From Hirundichthys speculiger (taxonomy: Eukaryota > Chordata > Actinopteri > Beloniformes > Exocoetidae): a stretch of DNA of 64,000 bases. The first letter of the stretch is position 1. The number at the start of each line of letters is the position of its first letter. Shown piece after piece: positions 1-12,262 of this stretch. The translations under genes and the position numbers were made by a program. The notes under the pieces were generated by a model. That model had not been told where the DNA came from. It saw only the letters and a program-made list of their open reading frames with translations, and ran no database searches. Location of the stretch: assembly GCA_018398805.1 (NCBI GenBank), contig JAGFBZ010002260.1, forward strand, positions 1,426,001 to 1,490,000, read 5' to 3'.

Positions 1-490
1 TCAGATCCGTGGGGTTACATACATGCACACCTGAATTCTAAAAGAATAATAAAAATAAGCGATCAAGTTCATTTGTCAATGATCTTTCCGGATCAAACAG
101 CTATTGACATAATTTAGTTTGGAACCAAGTTCAGACTGAGATGCTGTAGAGCACTAAGACACATACGATGACCCGGGCATACCCGAATATATAAACTGAA
201 CCAGGAACTAATGGCAGGATAGAGTTTCTGAATTTTGATAAAAATGCTTTTCTATAATATAAATGCAGAGCTATCAAACATACTGACAGGCTCAGCTTTG
301 ATCTCTTGATGGCAGGAAAAAGGATTTTACAGTTGAGGAGGTAAATTGATGAGTCAGCTCTGGACCTGATCGTCTACAAGGACAAGCTGAATTTAGCATC
401 AAAGTCAAAGCAACTGGATTCCTTTAAGGCGCATAATTGATCAAAATGTCAGGTTTCAGATTTTTCCCCCCTGTCCATAGTACCGGCCCC

Positions 491-702
491 GGACGCCTCC
501 CTAGAGAGGTGTTTCGGGCATGTCCACCTGGGAGAAGACTATGAGGCAGACCCAGGACCCGCTGGAGAGATTATATCTCTCATCTGGCCTGGGAACACCT
601 CGGGGTTCTCCCAGAGGAGCTGCTGGAGGCTGATGGGGGGGAGGGAGGTCTGGAGTTTCTTGCTCAGGCTGCTGCCCCCCCGCGACCCGACTACCGACCA
701 AG
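491..702 (+). mobile_element. LINE 3'-end fragment (C-terminus of reverse-transcriptase ORF)
   Basis: Read on the plus strand, this segment encodes a degraded version of the C-terminal tail common in fish non-LTR retrotransposons: a VFRACP-like start, then a conserved Trp/Leu-rich stretch (SHLAWEHLGVLPEEL) and an ending AQAAAPPRPD. The same tail, also degraded, ends the larger LINE copy at 21990-23264 (VFRACP, then SQAAAP). No poly-A or clear GGAT tail follows here, so the copy is truncated at both ends. Recognition rests on remembered fish LINE sequence and on the internal match to the second copy. Clade assignment is left open. Confidence 0.7.
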
Positions 703-2772
703 TAAACTTTATAAACTTTACTTTTCTTATTAAAAATCTGTGGGCTGTGATGGCGGGTTTGTGTTGAGCTTAGGGGTTTAAGGGACGTGAAACTCAACCC
801 TTTTTGTTGGAGGGAGTATAGAAAGAACGGGATTTGAGGGCGAGGAGGTGAGGAAGCAGAGGGGCGGATCATGATGACATTGTGGATTTCAGGGTTTTAT
901 TTCCAGGAGCCGCTGTGGGTGCTGAGTGAAGAGGAGATGAGCTGCCAGCAGCATGAGCTCACAGCTGTTGGATCGGGGATCTCCCTTAATACTTGCTATT
1001 TGACTTTTTAGATTTGAAATACTCTCTCTCTCATATTACACACAGACGTGTATTTAATGCTCAGTTGCACCTCCAAACCTTAGAATTTATGATCTGACAT
1101 GCACTAACACAAGGCAATTTGTTCTTAAAGTGTTGCACAAAGAGCTAAAATGAATGCAGACAAGATGCTCACAGTGATGGACTGCTCATCGTGGGTTTTT
1201 TTTTGTAGGTTTGTTTTTTTGCCTCTGAGAATGTGTTAAAAGCCTTTTTATACACACGACTTTCAAGACAGGAGATGTGCATGACCCTGGGGTGTAATGG
1301 TGGGACATTTTGGTTGCACCTCTGTAATACCCTTAGTAGGTTGTAACAGAGGCAAACAAAAAAGAGGAGAGACAAGCTTGAGAGCCAGCGTTACCATTGA
1401 CATCCCTGTCGCTCAAACGATTCTGTGGGGAATCGCATGCTGATGCAGCATCAGATGCTTTTTCCTGCATTTTAACAAGAGTTGAAGTAGTTTCCTGAAC
1501 AAAATGAGACATGCATCATGTACCTACACACTATTTTTGTTAATATCTACCTTCATTTTCACCCATGCTGCTGTGCTCTAACTTAATGACCAACAAAAAA
1601 CAGGTATTTGTAGAGCACTATTTATTAACTCAGTATCATCACACAGTGCGGAAACATGCTCACGCGCTAACGTCGCACACTCAGATATGATCCAGCTGGA
1701 AACGACTGACAGTGGCAGCTTGATGAAAGCGCCTGATGAAGTGTCAGTGGATGTAAATAATTATAATTCAAACAAGAATCCAGACTAAGCGCTTGATTAG
1801 ATGGTTGAGCTAAAATCTTCACATCACTTCATTTCCCCACACTAAGTAAATATTATTTTTGGTTGGATGGGAAAACAGTTTTATAGTTCATCTCATGTAG
1901 GCTGCTCTGACTCCGAAGGTAAGCCAAGATCACTGCGTACTTCTAGTTTCCAGGCAGTTTAACTGAGAATCAGCTGAATCTGTGCATGTCGTGACACTGC
2001 CATTGCCAATTTTGAGTGCCGTTATGGGTTAAACTCGAAATCTATTGTGTTAAAACTCAGCTAACTGATACTGCATCTGGCTCAATGGGTTTGCCTTTAA
2101 GGGAAATTAAGATCAATAACAGAACCTGTTGCTTCCAGGTCTGGAGAGAAACGGACAGCAAAGACGGGCGAGCTGCGGAAAACAAGACACTCAAGACTGG
2201 TTCCTCTCTCAGAAACATAATCTTTTCAGTATTTAAAACCATCAAAGCCACCACAGAAGTTGCACATTTAATTTAGGTCTTTGCTGAAGTCTCTCTTGTT
2301 TAGTTTTATCTTTGAATTGTTGAAACACAAAACAGAGGAATAATTCAGGGATCCACATGCTGGGCCCTCTGCAGTGGTGAGCACGCACCTACAGCACATT
2401 TCTACTTTGAGAACCGCCCGCGTGGTCTCGCTGCGTAAAGATCTCACCCTGACAACGAGCCAAAATGGCCACCAGAGGCTGAGGTTGACTGGGATCTGTG
2501 GCTGCCAGTGGCCCATGACCACACTGGGAACGAAGAGCGAGGAGGGCAACTGCAGCACTGCATTAGGATACAATGGAGAAAGAGAGGCCCTCTGGGTCCT
2601 CATGTTACTGCAGCTCACTGACAGCAACAATGGAGGCTTCTGTCAGAGCGAAGGAGTTTCAGGGCGAACTAAGAAAGGAGGGAAGCAAGAAGAGGAATAA
2701 GGGATGGATTTAAGGTTGAGTGTTCTCATCCCATTTTAAATAAGGTCAAAGGACAACATGAAGAGAAAAAAC

Positions 2773-3884
2773 TAGGGCTGGGCAACGATTAAAATTTTTA
2801 ATCGCGATTAATCGCATGATTTCCCTGATTAATCACGATTAATCGCATTGTATACGGAATATCAAATAATGAATTCAAAAGTAGTGTAAAGGTCACTTTT
2901 ATTGAAATGTTCTGCTGCCATATGAACTAAAGTGCCATGAACATTTGTTCTTCAAACACTTTTAACATCACCACTTGTCAGTAACACATATTTAGTGTAA
3001 ATCTCATCTTAAAAAATGTCAAATAAAATAAAGCTTATTGCCACTGCCAGGGCATTGTCATCCTGTTTTTTTCTGAAAAATAAAAAAAAATCTACCGACA
3101 AAATCCTAACAATCTAGAAGCCACAATCATAACATTAAAACAGATAATTTCTGAGGTAACAGCAGAAAATTTTAACTGGGAGTTCAACTTGGCAGTTCTC
3201 CCTTTAAAATTAAAATGTCCATGTTAAAGTTCTGTAACTTTATCAATTCGTAATTATCTGTGTATCATTTGTTTTTTTCCATTTTCAATTGTCAATCAAA
3301 AATTTTAAAAGTTAAAAAGTGACTTTTTATTTTTATTATTATTTTTTTTTTAATCTAACACAAAGACCAAAAAGATGCCTGTTTTTTTATATTTCAATTT
3401 TAGCAAACAGGCCACGGGACTGAATTTGTTTTTAATATTTTATTGTCTGATTTATGTGACGCAGAATTGGCTTTGTTTTATAATAAAGGAATAGACTTTC
3501 TGCTGTCATTACACATCTGTGCCACTAGATGGAGCCACACTGAAGTAATCAGCTAGAGAACAGCAGGACAGTCAACACATGGAGCAGATCTGATGTAACA
3601 TGGAGTAATGACGCGATCATCTTGAACAAAGGGGTTTAAAAGTTGTTTTTTTTTTCAGACAGAATTGTTAATATTGCTACCTGAGTTGCCACCCGAACTG
3701 TAAAGTACACATATTTTTACTGTTCTCTATGTCCACACGTTTACCTGCTAATTCTTTTCCGGTTGCGCAGCAGCCAGTAACAGAATTTTTAAAACAAAAG
3801 CACGTGAGCTAAAGTTAAAAGTTAAAATAAATGTCGGCGTTAATAAATGAATGCGTTAATAACGCGTTAACATGCCCAGCCCTA
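2773..3884. mobile_element. Non-autonomous hAT-type DNA transposon, 1112 bp
   Basis: The element starts TAGGGCTGGGCAACGATTAA and ends with the inverted equivalent CATGCCCAGCCCTA. It is flanked by a perfect 8-bp direct repeat, GAAAAAAC, at 2765-2772 and 3885-3892. Terminal TAGGGCTG with an 8-bp target duplication is characteristic of the hAT superfamily. The left subterminal region is rich in ATTAATCGC-type repeats. No transposase frame is present, so it must have been moved by a transposase supplied elsewhere. Its segment at about 3490-3635 is closely similar, in inverted orientation, to a segment of a different element at about 15175-15325. Confidence 0.85.
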
Positions 3885-5496
3885 GAAAAAACATTTCCAA
3901 ATATTGGAATATAACTGCCAGTTTGGAGGCTCATCATATATAGAAAGACAGAGTTTCAAATATAATCAAGAAAAAAGAAAAGGGGAAACCAGAGTATTGC
4001 AAAAATAGTATCCACTGGGTGGCAGCACAGACAGAAACCAGTCGTTACCACTGCATTTGGGGCTTTTGCTTGACTTGTCAACTTCCGGTTTTGAAAGAGG
4101 TTATGTGAACTTCACTGACCTGGTAGGTGCCTATTTGGCGCCAGGGTAAGGACAAAACGGAGAAGAATATCAGCAAGCTGAACCTCACAAGACATCCCAA
4201 TTATGTTCCCGGCAATGAACAGATCAACACCAACTGTGAGACGAGTGATGACGCCATTTATTTTGCCTGGAGGAAGCCATTGGAGGCAAAGACGCGTGTC
4301 TGCAGAGCCCCTGATGAATGCGAGTCCTGCCCCCCCAAAACACATCATATTTGGCGGCAGTCAGGTTGCCTCTATTCACACTCTCCAGCAGTTGTTGCTT
4401 GATGCTCTCACATTTTTTTCCTTTAATGTCTCGATCCAGACTGGTGCTATTCAAATCTAATAAGGAGATGACCTTCCTCCAGTTATAGAGTGAATACAGT
4501 CTAAAGTCATGCAGGTCATTTCTAATGCGCTACATATCAATGAGATCCATCAACATCCAACAAACAAAAGTTTCTACAATCAGAAATGGAAAATGTGTCA
4601 CTTCAAGTGACTCTGAGTAAAAGCTACATTTTCCCAGAAAAAGTTGTGGCTGAATCTTAATGAACCTGTCCATGGTCGAATTACTCTGGTAAACATTTAT
4701 TTATTTTAGCACACCACTTAATCCAATGAATCAAATAAATGCTGATCTAATCTAAAACACTGCACAAAATTACTTCCAGATATAGATGCCGTTTGATGTG
4801 TTGGACTAAAGAATTCATTTCGGGGCCAACGTTGTGCCCACGGAGGCTGGAAGTCCCGGCTGTTGATGAAGCTCAGGGCCTCTAATAACGGTGCGAGCAC
4901 ATGCTTGGTAATTCAACGTGCAGTAAAAGGAGCCTGCACCAGGCGCCTCACAAAACATCTGACCTGGTGACATGTTGATGGCTGAGTGTGGGTGGGTTTG
5001 AGGAGGGAAGGTGTCAATCAGCCTGTCAATTAGGACAGGAGGCAATATGCCTCTTTAAAGAACTAAAATAGGCCCGGTGGCGTTTGAACAGACACATGCA
5101 AACAAACGGAACACAGGGGTCATATGGCAGATTTCACCCCAGGAGAGGCGATTACGACGAGGACGAGGAAAAAGGGGGGAGCTTAAAATGAGACTTCAAA
5201 ACGTTCTGAGATGCAAAATACAAACACAGGGAAAAAAAATGGAGAGAGGTAAGAAGAAATGGAAAAAAAAAGGAAGAGAGAAAATGAGAGACAACGTTTA
5301 ACGAAAAGTGATTTATGATGCAGCAATTACGGCTCCATGGAAGAGTCAGAATATTAACCCCCATGAATGAATATTAAAAGAATAAACTGATTTCTTTTCC
5401 CAGTTACATTTTTTTTTGTCTTTCATATCTCTTCGTAATAATATAGTTTGAAGTGTCCACTTCTGTGGACATCATCATCATCATCGTCGTCGTCAT

Positions 5497-5932
5497 TAGG
5501 GCTGTAGCGATACACTAATCTCGCGATACGATACACGATATTCGGCTCACAATATGATATATATCGATATTCATCTTACAATACATTTACATCATTTTCC
5601 GAAAGATTTTAAAGGGACAAAGTGATTTTGGTGACATCTTGTGAGTGTTCCAATGACTTTGTTTGAATTAATTGAACTGAAAGCATCAATTACACATTAT
5701 ATGGCTGACAGGCAGCTTGCAAATGCTGGACAAAATGAATAAAAGATGTGTTGAGAAAAATAGTTTCATTTATTTAAACAGTGCAAATTGTTGCTTGCAA
5801 GCTTTTAAAGTTGAGACACGGGGGTTTTGAAAGAAGCTTAGAATATCGATACCTGCGGCTGAAAAATCGAGACTCTCTGGGGAAATAAAATATCGATATA
5901 TATCACAGAATCGATAAAATCACTCAGCTCTA
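5497..5932. mobile_element. 436-bp hAT-like MITE, copy 1 of 3
   Basis: The element begins TAGGGCTGTAGCGATACA and ends CAGCTCTA. Its ends are rich in short ATCGAT-type motifs. Flanks are GTCGTCAT (5489-5496) and ATCGTCAT (5933-5940), an 8-bp duplication with one mismatch inside an ATC/GTC microsatellite. Two further near-identical copies occur at 18095-18531 and 49181-49612. There is no coding capacity. Ends and duplication length fit a hAT-derived miniature element. Confidence 0.85.
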
Positions 5933-8230
5933 ATCGTCATCATCATCATATCCATGGACTGTATTTTTCACCTCAAGTGTTTCTATTCTTCCCTTAACAG
6001 AATCAAAAACTGAACAACTGTTCTGTTTTATACTCGCCCAGCTGGTTGGAAAGCATGGTTTTAAATGTTCAACTGCAACAAACAAACAAATGTGTATAAT
6101 GAGCTATTAAATGAAAATTCTGTTCAATGGAGTAAATTAAAAGGATGTGTGATGACTCGCTTTTCTCACCCGAAGTTCCTGATATCAAACTAAACCATCC
6201 AAAGACATACGTGAAGTAGACGATGGCTTTAAAACAGCCGCCCACTCTGGCAACCACCATTCATGAAAAGGGTTAATGTCAGTGGATCAAGAGAGATTAA
6301 TATCATATGAACAATGCGTCACCAGCACCTACAGTGGAGTATAAAAAAAAAAAAAACCCTGGCTTTTATTTTCCAATTCTGATGAAATTCTTTCTTTGAG
6401 CTTTTTTTCTTAATAGCATTCCTTAAATTGACTCCAGGCTGCCTGCAAACATCAGTGTGGAAATAATAACAGGAACAGAAAAGAAAACAGAAATGAAAGA
6501 AAAAGGGGAACACAACCGCAATGAGCAAAGCCTTTTCTGTAATTTAGACAGAATCGTACCCCCCTCCTCATGCACGCACACATGCACGCGCTCACACCGA
6601 CACACTCACACCTCCATAATTCACGACGGGTTATGGCAGAGATCACAGATCTCTATCTGAACACTCAGAGGCAGACATTTAAAAAGAAGAAAAAAAAAAA
6701 ACACACAAAACCAAACAAAACATGTTCCTGCCTTAAAAAGACGGGAGGACAGATGTGTTGGCTGACTGGCTTTAGGAGCAAGAACGTTCATGTTTAAACG
6801 TGAGAAAGGCTTCCTGAAGAAAGTGGAATAATCCTTGATGAGAGTGATGAAGAGCAGCTAAATATATGTACTGTGGGGAGAGGAAAATACCGTGTCCTCG
6901 TGGAGCACATAAATAAACCCTCTTTACACACACTACTGTCAGACGTGTCTGTGGGACACAAAGAAACAAACAAAACTCTGGTTGAAGGTGATCCACCTCG
7001 ACACACATTCACGCAGCAGTTAAACAAAGCTGCAAATCAGCTGCTGACAATACGAGTTGCACGACTTGTTGGATGGACGCGTCATTTTTCTTTTTAATGC
7101 AGAATCCTTTTACCTTCTGCATTTGACGGGATCTTTGTTGAAGCAACGTGAACTATAGCTACAAATATCACAGATGACTTTTTCCTGGAAAACCTTCTTT
7201 TGTTGTACGTATTCCAAGAAATACATTTTAGGTGTACTGGCAGACGCTTCTCTGGATTATGGACGAGGGGGAGGAGGGGGGGCATCTCTTGATGAAACTT
7301 GAGTAGACAAACCGAACTAAAGGAATGTAGGAACGACGGAGAAAAAAATCACAATACTTCATATGAAAAAATTTCCTTGAAGTGAAACAAATCTCAGGAG
7401 ATCAATGGCATTAATCTCTGAAAAATCCATCTTGTGTGCAGCAGTAATGGATTTGTGAGGGGATTACAAAGATTAAAAAGATTAAAAAGGAATAACAACT
7501 TTACTGTTTATCGCCAAATCCTTCCAGCTTCTAAATATAGTTAAAGATCTGGTCATTTGACGTGAACGAGTTTGACAGAAGCAGTTTTGAGGAGTTGAGG
7601 ACAGACATAATCTATTTGTTGAAAACCTACAGCACTACAGGCGATAAATGACGATGATGATCATCGACTGAAAGGGAGCTTTTATCAGTTAACATCTAAA
7701 ATTAAACTCAAGCTAGTATTTCCCTGTTTTCTTTGGTACATCTGTGTCTTTGTGGTTAAAAGGAAAAGAAAAAAAACAGTTTGGTGGACCAGCCAGCTGC
7801 TGTTCAATCCGGCATCCAGATGTATTTTTACTGTGAAGGGAGCTAAATTCGGCAAAAAAGGGCCTTCATCATAAAATGCACGCCGGTCATGTTCCTGCAA
7901 TTTGGTGGGCGCCAAGGCCAATAATTACAAAACTGATTGATAAATGACCTCCACTCAAAGAGGAAAAGGGCATCCTTTATCAATGTTCTCAGCATCAAAC
8001 TGCATTGATTCTGTTAAGCTCTACAAATGAATAAATACCCTCCAGCTCTGGCATGCAGGTTAGACATCCAAACTGCAAACAAAAGCCTCTTTTTATACCT
8101 CGAAATAGTCGAGGTACACTGTAGCTTTCTCTGTTTCTCTAACACACCGCCATTTGGAGTAAAGAAAGAACACCTTCTGTGCATACATGTGTGCATATGC
8201 ATGTCTCTCTTTTTTTTTTTTGGAGCAGAA

Positions 8231-8249
8231 GTGTGTGTGTGTGTGTGTG
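8231..8249. repeat. (GT)n microsatellite
   Basis: About nine uninterrupted GT dinucleotides, preceded by a T-rich run at 8209-8221. This is an ordinary dinucleotide microsatellite within the intron. Confidence 0.9.
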
Positions 8250-10009
8250 AGTTCAGGGAAACCCCGTATACACAGTCTAGGCATTGAAGCCCTCGGGGAG
8301 AACCCATGTTTCAGAAAAAACACACACTCACACTCTCTTAAACCACAGACTTTACCATTTCTGACCTTGACCAGACCTGCCAACAAGATCACCAGCAGAC
8401 TGACACGAGGGAATCTGGGAAACAGGAAACAGGAAGTCGGCCATGTCTAAGTTGAGCATTGAAGTCCAGTTAATAATGAGTTGTGTAAGAAAGTGGCGGT
8501 GTGTGGTAAAGCGTGTAAATACAGACTTGCGTCCTTACAAACGACAAATGATGCAAACTGCAGGTTGCGCATCCCGACAGTCCCCTGGTGTGTGTTGGTA
8601 TGTGTACGTGCGCGTGTGTGTGGGAAGCCCTGTCTGATCTAAGCAGCGTTTAGCAGAAAGGCAAGCGGGGCTTGAGAGTGGGGGGGCTGTGGTGGGATCT
8701 CTGGTTTCAAACAGTGCCATTGCCCTGAGACCAGGCCGTGTCAAAGGGCCTGTCCCTGATGAGCCATATTAGGGCACTGATCCCCAATCAATCAGCACCA
8801 CCCTAAAAAGAATCCACAACAAGGCGGCAATTAGGCCCCAGTGAGAACTTAACTAAACATGTGCGGGAAAAAAGCCTGTTAGAAAACTGTGTGCAGTTCT
8901 TTGACTCAGTGTTTTATGCGTTACCGACGCCACTTGGATGTGAAAAGTAAAGGATGGAGTGGAAAAAAGGGCCAGTTGGATGTGTTTGCCTTTCAGATTC
9001 ACAAGCATGAACAGAATACCATTTAGAAGTCTTCGCCCACAAAGTTTCTCCATTTTCTATGTTTGATAGTTAAGTACAACTATGTAACTGCATTAAGCTC
9101 CTGCTGTTGTTCTCAGCTCAGAGCCTATTACTCCCAGCTTCGAAAGGGCAAGAGTTTCAGAGTGGAAAACATCTCCTCAACTTGAATCCAACAGTAAAAG
9201 AAGGGCTTGGAGGACCCACTGTGTAAGTCTGATGGATCAGCACGTCGTAAACGGAGTACGCTCCAAATCTGAACGGGCTCGTCGTCCGTCTCGGTGCGGA
9301 GGGGGTGCGTTGCTTGTGGTATGGAACAAATCGTCTTCGGTTCTGGCCAACATCTGAGAACCACAGCAGTGTTGACACTGGCACTGAGGTGGGCAGGCGT
9401 AAAACTGAAATTCACAGTTTCGCAGTATGGCAAACACAAGTTCTAGGTCCGAGCTAAGAGCCCATTGTGACCAAAAACAGCACACGCTTTATACTATGAG
9501 CTGAGAGGTTGCTGAGTGGGTGAAGAGGCTGTTTTTCCAAAGGTGTACTTGAATTTCAACTGCACCTTTCTCTGGTTTAAGCGTCGCTAAAAGACACTCT
9601 GGTGCCACTTCTCAGATTTTGGGCTCGGGGAAGGGGCTGTGTCACTGTGTCTTTGTCTGGTCATGTTTGTGTCTTGCTAGTTATTATTTGACAAAATTGT
9701 GTTTTTACAGAGGACTGTGTGAGAAAGTACTTGAAGCAACTGAATATAAAAGTTTGACTGGACCAATAAAAATGAAAAGTTTTACTTGTTAAGCTTTAGC
9801 CATGATGGCTGTCTCCTGCTCTCTGTCTTGGCAAGCTAAGCTAACCTGCTACATATGCAGAAAGATCTGAGCATGGAAGCGTTCCTTTTATTCCTGTAAA
9901 GGATCCTTAGCAGCTTTGATCATCTCCAACAATAAAAGTTGTTTTTGTGTTAAAAAAAAAATTCTTAAAAGTAAGAAAAGCAATAAGCTGCAGTTACAAC
10001 AACAGCAAC

Positions 10010-10120
10010 AACAATGCACTTAAATAGCATCTTTCCAGTCCAAGGACCACTCAAGATGCTTTTACATCGAAGACAGCTTCCTCTCACCGCGCACACACAC
10101 AGTCTCACTCGCTCACTGCA
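10010..10120. repeat. Possible dispersed fish repeat fragment
   Basis: The stretch with AAATAGCATCTTTCCAGTCC followed by GACCACTCAAGATGC resembles the widespread fish repeat of the form 'tatagcgcttttctagtc ... gaccactcaaagcgctttac'. Similar wording recurs weakly near 51630-51680. Boundaries and family are unknown. This is recognition by remembered consensus only. Confidence 0.3.
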
Positions 10121-12237
10121 CAGAATTATTCCTATAATTACCACAAAAAATCAAATTACATTATAGTTCATGTAAATGAAGCCTGGGCGGAATTTAGCAT
10201 TACCAATTAGCGTAAACGCACGCGACGCTCAAGGAGAACATGGCAACTCCGCTCAGAAAGACCCAGCTGAACTGAGAGTGAACAGTATGTCTGTACTATT
10301 TTGGACAAACAGGTTATTAAAACCTCTGGAAGATTAGTTTGAGTCTTGGGGGGGGGGGGACATAATATGTCTCCTTTACAGGACGGTAGAAGTAAAAATT
10401 TAAAGAACCTCAAAAGATGCTACAGGGGAGCTGCAGGAATGTTCAAAAAGAAAGGCTTTAGTCATAAAGTGCTTGTGTGCACATTAAAGCTGAAAAGAAT
10501 GCTCCCTGAACAGCTAATTTATTAAAGCACCTCCACTTTATTGTTAGAACACTGCAATTGTGGTGAGCTGCATTTGTCCAAGTTTGCTAAAACATTCTTA
10601 AGCTTGTCGGTTCGCCCTCGGGTCTAGATCTTCAGAGAGATGATAAAGCTCAGATCAAAGCTTAACTTTTAATGCGCTGCCGATCTTTGCCAGAGAAAGT
10701 CCTTTGACTACATCTGTTCGTCCTAATATATTTTCAAAACACACCTAGATGTTGTGTGTATTGTGTAATTACTGCCGTCAATAAATCACATGCTAATTCC
10801 ACAGACAGGTACGAGCCTGTCACAGCAGCTGCAGCGCAAGACAGGAAGAGAAATCAGACTCCAAGGAATACATCAGCCTCTAATATTTTGATTGCATACA
10901 CGTGTATTTTCAATACCTTTAAGCAAGCTTTCGGATCAACTCCGTGTGACATCTTCAAGTCATTACACATTTGGGAAACTATTTCTTGGACCAATTTGTC
11001 AATCAAACCCGGCGATGCGGAGAGTGACAGACGCGCTGAAGTCCTGTCAATGCAAAGTGAAATTACTGCTTCGTTTTAACTTTTTGATTTTTGGACTGTA
11101 TAACTGGATTGTCAGTGAGGTACGCACATCTGCTCCAAGGTCAATTTAATCCAGTGTGTCGACAGCTGGCTAATTACAGAGCATCTGCAGTGAGTCGGCT
11201 GCTTTCTTGCCACACAGTCACCTGCAGATTCGCAGGGCGTGTGTACGCCATTCACCTACAGGCTGAGGGAGAATCGCCACTGAATGTATGTTTATACTAT
11301 ATTTAAGTTAAACACACCTGATTGGAATAATTGCTCTGAGTCGTCAGGTTACAACCAAGCAGGAGCTCGACTGGAAAATTAATGGCAAACTTGCAAAAAT
11401 CAAAGCACAGGCCTCACTTCATAACCAGGATGTAGATATACAAGTGAGAGGTTTGTACGATATTAGATATCCAACTTTTTTACTGTATATCTACTATACA
11501 TGCTTGTGAACTTATTATGACCTGATATGATGGTGTTTTCAAGCCAAGAGTAACATGCATGACACACAAAAAAATTAATTTAAATAAGTTTTACAAGTTT
11601 CATTAAATATTGTCAAGTAAAAGCAGAGGCTTTAACCTCCTAAATGGCTTTAATTTCTTGCTTTTAGTTTGTTCAGAGGTTAATAAATAAAAGAATCATG
11701 TGGCCAGTTCAGTTCAGAAAGTCTGAACTGAAACCTTCACTCATTCACGTCACAAAAATCCTCTCTCATTCAAGAGTCTGGTATCCCTCTCATTCACAGC
11801 TATTTCCACTGGTATAACTGCATATCAAAGTCGAATCCAGAGGATCCAGACTATTTTTTTTTTTTTTTAATCAAAGAGGAAAGGAATTAGGATGGCTGGA
11901 GAGGCTACTGAAACCCAGCACTGAAATACTGATCTAATAAAGTTTTGCGGAATCTAAAAGGACGGTAATGAAAAGAACAGCGGACCACATTTTGTCTACA
12001 AAACTGCCAACCATCTCGTTCTTAAAAAGGAGAAAATGTTGAGGGCAAGCCACAAGAAGAGTGAGGATGAGAACGGAGCACAAACAAGAAGGAGTCCAGA
12101 AAAAACAGAGTTGGGATAAAATATCATCGGTTTAACCTGCTGAGTCTTTATTCTTCAGTGCAGGGTGGGCTGCAGGGGGAGAAGAGGCACAGTGAAGGGG
12201 GGAAAGGAAAAAAAACCCAGCTATTTTTGTAATTGCG

Positions 12238-12262
12238 TTTTTTTTTTTTTTTTTTTTTTTTT
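12238..12262. repeat. Poly-T tract (25 T)
   Basis: An uninterrupted run of 25 T on the plus strand. In the ror1 transcript sense it is a poly-A run. No adjacent retroposon body was recognised. Confidence 0.9.

Noticed and set aside
4112..4460. Cluster of overlapping frames on both strands
   Set aside because: Four mutually overlapping short frames in different phases, with no recognised protein. This is expected by chance in a locally GC-rich patch.
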